A stretch of 8,185 nucleotides of DNA, taken from contig NZ_NJPO01000037.1 of NCBI RefSeq assembly GCF_002855795.1, positions 1 through 8,185 on the forward strand, written 5' to 3'. This DNA comes from Candidatus Palibaumannia cicadellinicola (GTDB lineage Bacteria; Pseudomonadota; Gammaproteobacteria; Enterobacterales; Enterobacteriaceae). The notes under the pieces are model-generated. The model was not told the DNA's origin, did not search any database, and saw only the letters and a program-made list of their open reading frames with translations. Positions 1 through 6,920 of the stretch are shown piece by piece. Within the stretch, counting starts at the first letter, position 1. Each line of letters starts with the position of its first letter. The translations under genes and the position numbers were made by a program.

Positions 1-1
1 T

Positions 2-124
2 AATACCGCATACAAAAAACAGGCTTACCGTCTGCTATTAAATCGTAAGTTTACTAAACAAGCACTAACCGGGATGCAGGAACTGCTCGCCTTGGCTTAT
101 GTCAAAATTATCGACCAGTCTTAG
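2..124 (+). CDS. surA: SurA, C-terminal tail only (periplasmic peptidyl-prolyl isomerase / outer-membrane protein chaperone)
   Basis: This is the last 40 codons of a gene that begins before the window, read in the frame starting at base 2 and ending at TAG (122-124). The tail contains [10 protein letters not shown] near its start and AYVKI close to the stop, matching the remembered E. coli SurA C-terminus (AYRMLMNRKF ... AYVKILSN). SurA escorts unfolded outer-membrane proteins through the periplasm, and its C-terminal strand packs with the N-terminal chaperone core. Position supports the call, since surA lies directly before pdxA in enterobacteria. The signal peptide and parvulin domains are outside the window, so whether the whole gene is intact cannot be judged. 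The last 26 bases overlap the start of pdxA in another frame. Confidence 0.85.
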   Translation, partial: NTAYKKQAYRLLLNRKFTKQALTGMQELLALAYVKIIDQS

Positions 125-1115
125 CAGTAAGTCACGTATAGTAATCACTCCTGGCGAACCAGCTGGGATTGGGGTAGATCTCGTTGTAATGCTGGCTCAG
201 CAGACGTGGCCGGTAGAAATGGTAATCTGTACAGATCCCTACTTACTGACGGCCCGGGCACAGCAGCTTGGTCTCCCGTTGCTACGACTGCATTATTATC
301 AGCCTGATCAACCAGCTGTCATTCACCCTGCTGGTGAACTTACCGTGCTGGCACTTCGTACCCCAGCAGTAGTAACTCCTGGAGTTCTTAACGTAGCTAA
401 CAGTCACTATGTTGTAGCAACGTTAGCCCGTGCCTGTGACGGCTGCCTTAGCGGTGAGTTTGCAGCACTACTAACTGGACCAGTACATAAAGGGATAATT
501 AACGAATGTGGTATACCATTTAGCGGTCAGACCGAATTTTTCGCAGAACGTAGCCAGAGAAAAAGAGTGGTGATGATGCTTGCAACCAATTCGCTGCGCG
601 TGGCGTTAGCTACGACGCATTTGCCACTAAGTGCGGTGCCAGGGGTTATTAACCATCAGATGCTATATGATGTAATTACCATACTAGTAGATCATTTACG
701 CCAGCAATTAGGTATTATGCAGCCGTGGGTTTACGTCTGCGGCTTAAATCCGCATGCCGGCGAAGGTGGCCATATAGGCCGTGAGGAGATTGACGTGATA
801 AGACCCGCGTTAGATGTACTACGCGCTGAAGGTTATAATATAGTGGGTCCACTACCGGCTGATACTATTTTTCAGCCTAAATATCTACAGCATGCTGATG
901 TAGTACTAGCTATGTATCACGATCAGGGTTTGACGGTGCTTAAGTACCAAGGATTTGGGAGAGCAGTAAATATCACCCTTGGCTTACCTTTTATTCGCAC
1001 TTCTGTTGATCACGGTACCGCACTTGAACTAGCCGGCACTGGACTAGCAGAAACAGGCAGCATTAAAAATGCTCTCAATATCACCATAGATATGATAACC
1101 AATAGTTATGCATAA
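99..1115 (+). CDS. pdxA: 4-hydroxythreonine-4-phosphate dehydrogenase (PdxA)
   Basis: PdxA oxidises 4-phosphohydroxy-L-threonine with NAD(P)+ in the cytoplasm; the product is used by PdxJ to make pyridoxine phosphate (vitamin B6). The 338-residue protein matches E. coli PdxA (329) almost end to end: [10 protein letters not shown] at 16-25, LTGPVHKG at 125-132, [10 protein letters not shown] at 215-224, MYHDQG at 272-277, [13 protein letters not shown] at 296-308. The three metal-ligand histidines are H174, H219 and H274; substrate contacts K282, N291 and R300 are kept. The His expected in GHTEFF (E. coli His136) is Gln144 here. ATG at 99 is the only usable start: no ATG, GTG or TTG lies in frame between it and ITPG. 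It adds about nine residues to the E. coli form and overlaps surA by 26 bases. No close Shine-Dalgarno is visible, so coupling to surA translation is likely. Confidence 0.96.
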   Translation: MSKLSTSLSSKSRIVITPGEPAGIGVDLVVMLAQQTWPVEMVICTDPYLLTARAQQLGLPLLRLHYYQPDQPAVIHPAGELTVLALRTPAVVTPGVLNVANSHYVVATLARACDGCLSGEFAALLTGPVHKGIINECGIPFSGQTEFFAERSQRKRVVMMLATNSLRVALATTHLPLSAVPGVINHQMLYDVITILVDHLRQQLGIMQPWVYVCGLNPHAGEGGHIGREEIDVIRPALDVLRAEGYNIVGPLPADTIFQPKYLQHADVVLAMYHDQGLTVLKYQGFGRAVNITLGLPFIRTSVDHGTALELAGTGLAETGSIKNALNITIDMITNSYA

Positions 1116-1917
1116 CTATTATTATCAGGGCCATTTAGCACGTAAATGTTTTGGTCAGCACTTCCTACGGGACAGCAATATTATCAAATCAATCGTAGCT
1201 GCCATTGATCCTCAACCTAGTCAGGCTATAGTTGAAATAGGACCAGGTTTAGGTGCACTTACCAAGCAGGTAGTAGAGCATCTAGATACCATGACTGTTA
1301 TTGAGCTTGACCGCTATTTAGCTGCCCGCTTAGCTAGTCATCCTGTTATGCAGTATAAGCTGAACATTGTGCAGCAGGATGCGATAAAGGTGAACTTTGC
1401 CGACCTGTCAACAAAACTGGGTCATAAGTTACGAATTTTTGGTAACTTACCCTACAACATTTCTACACCACTAATTTTTTGCCTTTTCCGCTATATTGAT
1501 GTCATTCATGATATGCACTTTATGCTACAAAAAGAAGTAGTCAATCGGCTAGTAGCCAGTCCTAATAATAAAAATTACGGTAGGTTAAGCGTAATAGCTC
1601 AATACTATTGTCAGATCAACCAGGTTCTAGAAGTTCCGCCAGAGTCTTTCAGACCAGTACCTAAGGTTGACTCAAGAGTAGTGCGGCTAGTGCCTTACGC
1701 TACACCACCCTATCCGGTCAAAGATATTAACCAGTTATCTACCTTGACCCGCCTTGCATTTAACCAGCGTAGGAAGACTATCCGTAATAGTCTAGGCAAC
1801 TTGTTCAGTGTAGAACAGTTGTTAAAATATGGAATTATTGCCACGCTCCGCGCAGAAAACCTGAGCGTTGAACAGTATTGCTGTTTAGCTAGTGTGCTGG
1901 CGGAGCGTCTAACTTAA
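1108..1917 (+). CDS. rsmA: 16S rRNA (adenine1518-N6/adenine1519-N6) dimethyltransferase RsmA (KsgA)
   Basis: RsmA transfers four methyl groups from S-adenosylmethionine to two adjacent adenines in the 3' terminal hairpin of 16S rRNA, a late checkpoint in 30S assembly; loss confers kasugamycin resistance. The 269-residue protein is close to E. coli (273). It has the Rossmann SAM motif [11 protein letters not shown] at 42-52, acidic ribose contact E66 (VIELDR), D91 (QQDA), the catalytic NLPYN at 113-117 and the C-terminal [17 protein letters not shown] at 218-234. N-terminal GQHFL replaces E. coli GQNFL, a variant I recall as common in the family. ATG at 1108 overlaps pdxA by 8 bases, and its N-terminus (QGHLARK) aligns with E. 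coli without a gap. Tandem stops (TAA TAA, 1915-1920) end it. It is probably co-transcribed and coupled with pdxA. Confidence 0.97.
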   Translation: MHNYYYQGHLARKCFGQHFLRDSNIIKSIVAAIDPQPSQAIVEIGPGLGALTKQVVEHLDTMTVIELDRYLAARLASHPVMQYKLNIVQQDAIKVNFADLSTKLGHKLRIFGNLPYNISTPLIFCLFRYIDVIHDMHFMLQKEVVNRLVASPNNKNYGRLSVIAQYYCQINQVLEVPPESFRPVPKVDSRVVRLVPYATPPYPVKDINQLSTLTRLAFNQRRKTIRNSLGNLFSVEQLLKYGIIATLRAENLSVEQYCCLASVLAERLT

Positions 1918-1966
1918 TAAGGAATAAGGAATAATGACTAAAAGGACTAATAGGAGTGCCTAAATA
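1916..1966 (+). promoter_or_regulatory. rsmA-apaG spacer: heptamer repeat, in-frame mini-ORF and apaG ribosome binding site
   Basis: This short spacer is the largest gap between + strand genes. AATAAGG occurs at 1916-1922 and 1923-1929, with a one-mismatch copy (AATAATG) at 1930-1936. GACTAA recurs at 1936, 1945 and again just inside apaG at 1969. An ATG at 1934 opens a nine-codon ORF ending at TAA 1961-1963, in the same frame as apaG. AGGAG at 1952-1956 lies 10 bases before the apaG ATG and is the best Shine-Dalgarno on this strand. Repeats, spacing and frames are seen directly; any regulatory role for the mini-ORF is speculation. Confidence 0.45.
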
Positions 1967-2344
1967 ATGACTAATTCGTCCCGTGTTTGCATTCAGGTCC
2001 AAAGCATGTACATTGAAATGCAGTCTCAGCCAGAGGATAATCGCTATGTTTTTGCTTATACCATCACACTGCGCAATTTAGGACGACATAATATTCAGCT
2101 TATGAGTCGCTACTGGTTGATTACTAACGCTTATGGTCAGGAAACAGAAGTACAGGGCAAGGGTGTCGTAGGAGAACAGCCGTTAATTTTAGCTAGGGGC
2201 GAGTTTCAATATACTAGTGGCGCTGTTCTAGAAACGCCGCTAGGCACGATGCAGGGATATTACGAAATGCTTGATCATAAAAGACAAAGCTTTCGTGTTG
2301 CTATCCCTGTCTTCCGTCTCGCCATTCCTACTATCATTAACTAA
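1967..2344 (+). CDS. apaG: ApaG, DUF525 / ApaG-domain protein of unknown biochemical role
   Basis: The protein is 125 residues, the same length as E. coli ApaG, and aligns without gaps. Recognisable stretches are [13 protein letters not shown] near the N-terminus, [14 protein letters not shown] at 26-39, [25 protein letters not shown] across the middle, [13 protein letters not shown] near 90-102 and [10 protein letters not shown] at the C-terminus. ApaG is a small soluble protein with a fibronectin-III-like beta-sandwich fold. Its role is not settled; the family is linked to cobalt/magnesium phenotypes in Salmonella (corD), and related domains occur in eukaryotic polymerase-delta-interacting and F-box proteins. 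ATG 1967 gives an exact N-terminal match (MTNSSRVC vs MINSPRVC) and has AGGAG 10 bases upstream. The stop lies 3 bases before apaH, the usual apaG-apaH pairing. Confidence 0.96.
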   Translation: MTNSSRVCIQVQSMYIEMQSQPEDNRYVFAYTITLRNLGRHNIQLMSRYWLITNAYGQETEVQGKGVVGEQPLILARGEFQYTSGAVLETPLGTMQGYYEMLDHKRQSFRVAIPVFRLAIPTIIN

Positions 2345-2347
2345 TTA

Positions 2348-3178
2348 ATGTCTACTTACTTAATCGGTGATATCCACGGTTGCTATGATGAGCTGCAGGC
2401 TATTCTAGAGCAAGTTAATTTTGATTCGTTTATGGATACGCTTTGGCTAACTGGAGATCTAGTGGCCCGTGGCCCACGTTCACTGGAGGTACTACGTCTG
2501 ATACGTAAGCTAGGTGACAGTGTACGAATTGTGCTCGGCAATCACGATTTACATTTACTAGCAGTGTATGCCGGTATTGTTCGCAATCAGCTTAAAGATA
2601 GTACTACATTACTACTGGAAGCGCCGGATGCCGATGATCTAATGAATTGGCTACGTTGCCAGCCGGTATTACAGGTAGATAACCAGAACAAAATGGTGAT
2701 GGCCCATGCAGGCATTACCCCGCAATGGAACATTGATACTGCCCTACAATGTGCCAGGGAAGTTGAAGCAGTACTAAGAAGCGATAGTTATCCGATATTG
2801 TTGAACACGATGTATGAAGATATGCCTAATCATCATCACTGGAGCGAAGAGCTCAGTGGTCTGGCGCGGTTGCGGTTTAGTACAAACGTATTCACCCGTA
2901 TGCGCTACTGCTTTCCTAATGGTCAGCTTGATATGATCTGCAAGGATATGCCTAATAAAGCTCCGGAACCGCTACGCCCTTGGTTTACCTTACCTAGTTT
3001 GATTGCGGAAAACTACAGTATTATCTTTGGCCATTGGGCTTCGATTCTGGGAAATGCTACACCAGAAGGGATTTACGGTTTAGATACCGGCTGCTGTTGG
3101 GGTGGCGAATTAACTTTATTGTGCTGGGAAGATAAGAAATTTATCCGTATTCCTTACGCCGGAATAAAACATTGGTAA
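2348..3178 (+). CDS. apaH: Symmetrical bis(5'-nucleosyl)-tetraphosphatase (diadenosine tetraphosphatase) ApaH
   Basis: ApaH splits Ap4A into two ADP and, in E. coli, also removes Np4A-type caps from RNA 5' ends. The 276-residue protein (E. coli 280) has the calcineurin-like metallophosphatase motifs in order: GDIHG at 7-11, GDLVARGP at 36-43, GNHD at 64-67, and [10 protein letters not shown] at 118-127. Later come [20 protein letters not shown] and [10 protein letters not shown], all characteristic of ApaH rather than generic phosphatases. The metal-binding Asp, His and Asn residues are all present. ATG 2348 is 3 bases past the apaG stop, has no Shine-Dalgarno of its own and is probably coupled. 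The C-terminus differs from E. coli and ends four residues earlier, in a segment outside the catalytic core. The stop lies 12 bases from the convergent folA stop. Confidence 0.97.
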   Translation: MSTYLIGDIHGCYDELQAILEQVNFDSFMDTLWLTGDLVARGPRSLEVLRLIRKLGDSVRIVLGNHDLHLLAVYAGIVRNQLKDSTTLLLEAPDADDLMNWLRCQPVLQVDNQNKMVMAHAGITPQWNIDTALQCAREVEAVLRSDSYPILLNTMYEDMPNHHHWSEELSGLARLRFSTNVFTRMRYCFPNGQLDMICKDMPNKAPEPLRPWFTLPSLIAENYSIIFGHWASILGNATPEGIYGLDTGCCWGGELTLLCWEDKKFIRIPYAGIKHW

Positions 3179-3200
3179 TTGGTAAAAATATTATCGGCGT
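3156..3200. terminator. Weak inverted repeat across the apaH/folA convergent stops, possible bidirectional terminator
   Basis: ACGCCG (3156-3161) is the inverse complement of CGGCGT (3195-3200). With a two-base bulge the pairing continues ATAA (3164-3167) with TTAT (3191-3194), leaving a 23-base AT-rich loop spanning both stop codons. The loop contains a tandem TTGGTAA, one copy of which supplies the apaH stop. There is no clear U-run on either side and the arms lie inside both coding ends, so intrinsic termination is doubtful. It is nevertheless the only hairpin-like structure I see between the two converging operons. Confidence 0.22.
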
Positions 3201-3664
3201 TCGATAATTTCGAAGCAGTAGCTAGGGGAAGCATGGTGGAATTCACTGAAGGTTACCCGCCATTGATCAGGTTGATAATCTGGAAACCAGGTATCGCCCT
3301 CTGCTTGAAGATCAATATGAGTTAGATAAAGTCTTTCTGCCTGGGCAAGAAAAATATTATACACCTGTGCCCCCCCAATTACCATTACTTCCGCTACATT
3401 ACCAGCCGCTGCCAGCGCCTGGATAGGGTTATTAACCCAGATAATCCCCGCATGTAGTTTGATTGAACTACGGCTCAAGACGATATTAAGCCTACCAGAT
3501 AAAGGCTTATTAAGAGATTCAAAAGTTTTACGGCCCATAATCACCGGCTTATTGCTAGTATGATATTTAAACCATGTCAGATCGTCTGATAAATGCCAAG
3601 GCATGGCATTTTTCATTCCTATGATCCTATCTGCTGTTAGCGCAGCAATTAAGCTAATAATCAT
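3191..3664 (-). CDS. folA: Dihydrofolate reductase (FolA)
   Basis: FolA reduces dihydrofolate to tetrahydrofolate with NADPH, supplying one-carbon carriers for thymidylate, purine and Met/fMet synthesis. The 157-residue protein aligns with E. coli DHFR (159) after one extra Ile at position 2. Catalytic Asp is D28 (E. coli Asp27), preceded by MPWHLS; W23, L29, F32 and R58 line the folate pocket; GRKT at 44-47 and VIGGAQ at 95-100 bind NADPH; THID at 115-118 and YCFEIIERR at the C-terminus are typical. It is the chromosomal, trimethoprim-sensitive type by sequence. A run of seven G on the coding strand (complement of 3370-3376) encodes the IGGA loop. ATG lies 3 bases after the carB stop with no Shine-Dalgarno and no room for its own promoter, so expression probably depends on read-through and coupling from carB, unlike E. 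coli. Confidence 0.97.
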   Translation of the reverse strand: MIISLIAALTADRIIGMKNAMPWHLSDDLTWFKYHTSNKPVIMGRKTFESLNKPLSGRLNIVLSRSSIKLHAGIIWVNNPIQALAAAGNVAEVMVIGGAQVYNIFLAQAERLYLTHIDLQAEGDTWFPDYQPDQWRVTFSEFHHASPSYCFEIIERR

Positions 3665-3667
3665 TTA

Positions 3668-5485
3668 TTAATTATTAATAATTTTTGAGTGCATCTCTTG
3701 TATCGAAATCACTTTTGCTGTAGCATCAGCATTAAGCGACATAGCGGTGGCAAAAGCACCATTCATAGTAGTATCGTAATGTACTTGATATTGTATCGCC
3801 CTGCGCCTCATCAGCTTAAAATACTCAATAGACTTACGTTCAGGAGTGGTAGTTACAATATAACTATATTCACCATTTTTCATTCTATCTTGAACTTGAA
3901 TATCTGAGTTTATTTGATCCACAGTCTTTACCAGACGTGCATGAATACCTGATTTTGTCAGGATCTCAGCGGTACTCTCTGTTGCGTCTAGCTCGAAGCC
4001 ATGCTGAAGTAATTTCATGGCGAGATCTACGACTCGGTCTTGATTTTGTTCATCGATCGATAGAAAAACTCGTCCCTTTTTGTTAATGCGAGATTGACTA
4101 CTAAGCATAGCCTTGGCGAAGGCTTCAGGAAAAGTGCGGCCAACTCCCATGACTTCACCAGTAGAACGCATTTCGGGTCCTAGAATGGGGTCTATGCCTG
4201 GAAATTTATGGAATGGAAGCACTACTTCTTTCACGGAATAGTAAGGTGGAATAACCTCATGGGTGATTCCCTGCTCAATTAGAGATTTACCAATCATCAC
4301 TTTAGTGCCTACTTTAGCAAGTGCTACTCCAGTTGCTTTAGAGACAAAAGGGACGGTACGGGCAGCGCGCGGGTTAACCTCAATTAAGTAAACTTCGTTA
4401 TTTTTAACCGCAAACTGCACATTCATCAGGCCGATGACTTGGAGCTCAAAAGCAAGTTGTTCTACCTGCCGACGCATTTCGTCTTGAATTTTATGGTTCA
4501 GAGTGCAGGCTGGTAACGAACAAGCAGAGTCACCTGAATGCACACCTGCCTGCTCGATATGTTCCATAATGCCGCAGATTAAAACTGTTTCTCCGTCGCA
4601 GATGGCATCTACATCTACTTCTATTGCATCATCAATAAATTGCTCTAGCAGTACCGGTCTTTCAGGGTCATGAGAAGATAGACTAAATGCTTTCTGGAAA
4701 GAGAACAGCAAATCTATCTCGTCATAAATAATTTTCATGGCTCTGCCGCCTAAGACATAAGAAGGACGTACCATAAGTGGATAACCTATGGTAGCTGCTT
4801 TTGCTACCGCCATATCCATACTAGTCACAGTCACGTTGGTAGGCTGTTTCAAACCCAGGTGATTTATCATTTTCTGGAACCTTTCTCTATTTTCAGCACG
4901 GTCAATAGCGTCAGGTTGGGTTCCTATTATTGGTACTCCCTCTGCTTCTAATGCGCGCGCTAGTTTGAGTGGTGTTTGTCCACCATACTGCACAATAACG
5001 CCATCAGGCTGTTCTATACGCACAATCTCTAAGATATCTTCTAAGGTAACAGGCTCGAGATAGAGTCGGTCTGAAATATCATAATCAGTAGACACCGTCT
5101 CTGGATTACAGTTAACCATAATAGGTTCATAACCTTCTTCACGTAATGCTAGCAGAGCATGCACGCAACAATAGTCAAATTCAGTGCCTTGGCCGATACG
5201 ATTCGGCCCCCCGCCCAATACTATAATTTTTTTACGATTATGAGAGGGATCAGATTCACACTCATCATCATAGGTAGAGTACATGTAAGCCGTATTCGTG
5301 GAGAACTCAGCAGCGCAGGTATCGACCCTCTTATAGACTGGATAGAGGTTATAATTTTCTCTTAATTGGCGAATATCAACTTCCTCTACACCTACTAATG
5401 TTGCTAGACGCGCATCAGCGAATCCTTTACGTTTTAATTTACGAAGATAATCTGCTTTCAAAACAGTAATACCAATGTTTGCCAC
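3668..5485 (-). CDS. carB: Carbamoyl-phosphate synthase large subunit, C-terminal half (separated by an in-frame stop)
   Basis: This covers roughly residues 476-1073 of E. coli CarB. In order: the rest of the oligomerisation domain (about 1-78, with [12 protein letters not shown]), the carbamoyl-phosphate ATP-grasp domain (about 79-460, with [58 protein letters not shown]) and the C-terminal allosteric MGS-like domain (about 461-605, ending [11 protein letters not shown]). This half phosphorylates carbamate; effectors bind its end. The frame is the same as the N-terminal half, interrupted only by TAA at 5494-5492. The first start codon after that stop is GTG (5485-5483), with no Shine-Dalgarno and an out-of-frame ATG overlapping it. 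It may be made by reinitiation, by stop read-through, or not at all. The catalytic core reads intact. Effector-site Lys954, Lys993 and Asn1015 of E. coli appear changed. Tandem stops TAA TAA precede folA. Confidence 0.85.
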   Translation of the reverse strand: MANIGITVLKADYLRKLKRKGFADARLATLVGVEEVDIRQLRENYNLYPVYKRVDTCAAEFSTNTAYMYSTYDDECESDPSHNRKKIIVLGGGPNRIGQGTEFDYCCVHALLALREEGYEPIMVNCNPETVSTDYDISDRLYLEPVTLEDILEIVRIEQPDGVIVQYGGQTPLKLARALEAEGVPIIGTQPDAIDRAENRERFQKMINHLGLKQPTNVTVTSMDMAVAKAATIGYPLMVRPSYVLGGRAMKIIYDEIDLLFSFQKAFSLSSHDPERPVLLEQFIDDAIEVDVDAICDGETVLICGIMEHIEQAGVHSGDSACSLPACTLNHKIQDEMRRQVEQLAFELQVIGLMNVQFAVKNNEVYLIEVNPRAARTVPFVSKATGVALAKVGTKVMIGKSLIEQGITHEVIPPYYSVKEVVLPFHKFPGIDPILGPEMRSTGEVMGVGRTFPEAFAKAMLSSQSRINKKGRVFLSIDEQNQDRVVDLAMKLLQHGFELDATESTAEILTKSGIHARLVKTVDQINSDIQVQDRMKNGEYSYIVTTTPERKSIEYFKLMRRRAIQYQVHYDTTMNGAFATAMSLNADATAKVISIQEMHSKIINN

Positions 5486-5494
5486 ATTCGTTTA
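5483..5494 (-). other. carB: In-frame TAA splitting carB, followed by a possible GTG restart
   Basis: On the coding strand the codons read ...CTC ATA CAA TTA TAA ACG AAT GTG GCA AAC ATT GGT ATT... Aligned with E. coli EELVRLEEKVAEVGIT, the stop takes the place of the first Glu after VRL, so a single G-to-T change (GAA to TAA) explains it; there is no insertion or deletion. The GTG restart is in frame, 6 bases past the stop. An ATG overlaps the GTG but is in another frame and closes after nine codons. TAA ends several other genes here (rsmA, apaG, apaH, folA, carA), so it is not a reassigned sense codon. Confidence 0.85.
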
Positions 5495-6910
5495 TAATTG
5501 TATGAGTTCTTCAATTTGCATCAAGAACGGGCGGTCGATATGGGTAAGATGAAATACATTGTCTACTGACATGCCAGCGCGGAACGCGTCCGCTACGAAC
5601 CAAATGCGTTCGCTGCCGGGATTTTGAAGCTCATGTTCGATTATTGTTAGTGCTTCTGGATCTTCCAGTTTTACTTTAGGATCAAAACCTTTTACGTCTA
5701 CTTCCAGGCTTCGTAATGCTTTTTGTAGCGACTCTTGTTGTGTACGTCCTATAGCCATAACTTCGCCAACAGATTTCATTTGTGTCGTCAGACGATCACT
5801 GGTACCGGAGAATTTATCGAAGTTAAATCGTGGTATTTTTGTTACGACATAGTCGATAGAAGGCTCAAACGAAGCCGGTGTTCTACTGCCGGTGATACTG
5901 TTCATCAGCTCATCAAGATTATAGCCGACCGCCAACTTTGCCGCGATCTTTGCGATGGGAAATCCCGTTGCTTTAGAGGCCAAAGCCGAGGAGCGCGATA
6001 CGCGTGGATTCATTTCGATAATCATGAGTTGTCCTGTCTTAGGATTCACCGCAAACTGCACATTAGAGCCACCAGTTTCCACACCAATTTCACGCAAAAC
6101 GGCCATAGAGGCATTACGCATGATCTGATATTCTTTATCAGTAAGTGTCTGCGCTGGTGCAACGGTGATAGAATCTCCGGTATGAATGCCCATAGGGTCT
6201 ATGTTTTCGAGAGAGCAAACGATGATGCAATTATCTTTATGATCGCGTACTACCTCCATTTCATATTCTTTCCAACCTATGAGTGATTCTTCTATTAATA
6301 GTTTACCGTTCTTAGAACAATCTAGCCCACGTTCGCAAATTACTTGAAAATTTTTTCTATCGTAAGCAATACCACTTCCTGTCCCACCTAACGTAAATGA
6401 GGAACGAATAATACAAGGAAACCCAATGTTAGCGACTACAGCTAGTGCTTCTTTCATGTTGCTGGCAAAACCTGAACGCGGGGTTTCCAAACCTATTTTC
6501 TTAATGGCTTTGTCAAAAAGCTGGCGATCTTCCGCCTGCTCAATAGCATGGGCGGTAGCGCCTATCATCTCTACTCCAAACTCTTTTAGTACTCCTTGAC
6601 GGTCTAAGTCCAGTGCGCAGTTTAGTGCTGTCTGGCCGCCCATAGTCGGCAGCATCGCATCGGGGCGCTCTTTTTCAATAATCTTGCGTACTACTTCCCA
6701 ATCAATAGGCTCGATGTAAGTAGCATGAGCCATATCGGGGTCAGTCATGATTGTCGCAGGGTTAGAGTTAACTAGGACTACTCGGTAGCTCTCCTCGCGT
6801 AGTGCTTTACACGCTTGCACACCGGAGTAATCAAATTCACAGGCCTGGCCAATAACGATTGGGCCGGAACCTATAATCAGTATGCTTTTTATATCGGTAC
6901 GTTTTGGCAT
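5492..6910 (-). CDS. carB: Carbamoyl-phosphate synthase large subunit, N-terminal half (separated by an in-frame stop)
   Basis: With CarA, CarB makes carbamoyl phosphate from glutamine-derived ammonia, bicarbonate and two ATP, feeding pyrimidine and arginine synthesis. These 472 residues match E. coli CarB 1-472: [12 protein letters not shown] at the start, [33 protein letters not shown]-type [11 protein letters not shown] near 88-98, the ATP loop at 169-180, [13 protein letters not shown] near 233-245, [18 protein letters not shown] near 299-316, and [15 protein letters not shown]. Residues to about 400 form the carboxyphosphate ATP-grasp domain; the remainder begins the oligomerisation domain. 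The ATP loop reads [12 protein letters not shown] where E. coli has RPSFTMGGSGGG, two changes at normally fixed positions. The ATG is 10 bases after carA with only a weak upstream purine stretch. Alone it lacks the second ATP site and cannot complete the full reaction. Confidence 0.9.
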   Translation of the reverse strand: MPKRTDIKSILIIGSGPIVIGQACEFDYSGVQACKALREESYRVVLVNSNPATIMTDPDMAHATYIEPIDWEVVRKIIEKERPDAMLPTMGGQTALNCALDLDRQGVLKEFGVEMIGATAHAIEQAEDRQLFDKAIKKIGLETPRSGFASNMKEALAVVANIGFPCIIRSSFTLGGTGSGIAYDRKNFQVICERGLDCSKNGKLLIEESLIGWKEYEMEVVRDHKDNCIIVCSLENIDPMGIHTGDSITVAPAQTLTDKEYQIMRNASMAVLREIGVETGGSNVQFAVNPKTGQLMIIEMNPRVSRSSALASKATGFPIAKIAAKLAVGYNLDELMNSITGSRTPASFEPSIDYVVTKIPRFNFDKFSGTSDRLTTQMKSVGEVMAIGRTQQESLQKALRSLEVDVKGFDPKVKLEDPEALTIIEHELQNPGSERIWFVADAFRAGMSVDNVFHLTHIDRPFLMQIEELIQL

Positions 6911-6920
6911 GTAGGCATTC

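Noticed and set aside
1141..1175. RsmA GQHFL in place of GQNFL as a defective SAM site
   Set aside because: QHFL is, as I recall, a common natural variant in the KsgA/Dim1 family, and all other SAM and catalytic motifs are intact.
3689..3907. A 72-codon + strand open frame opposite the carB 3' end
   Set aside because: Antisense to the CarB allosteric domain and with no motif or ribosome site; treated as chance. The same applies to short + strand frames at 5159-5365 and 7615-7809.
5483..5494. Recoding of TAA as glutamate, or programmed frameshifting, at the carB break
   Set aside because: TAA terminates most other genes here, so reassignment is not credible, and both halves are already in one frame, so a frameshift is unnecessary. 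Ordinary read-through remains possible but there is no visible read-through context.
5735..6286. A 183-codon open frame on the + strand opposite carB
   Set aside because: It lies wholly antisense to well-conserved CarB codons, its translation has no recognisable motifs, and it has no plausible ribosome site; it is a shadow of the real gene.
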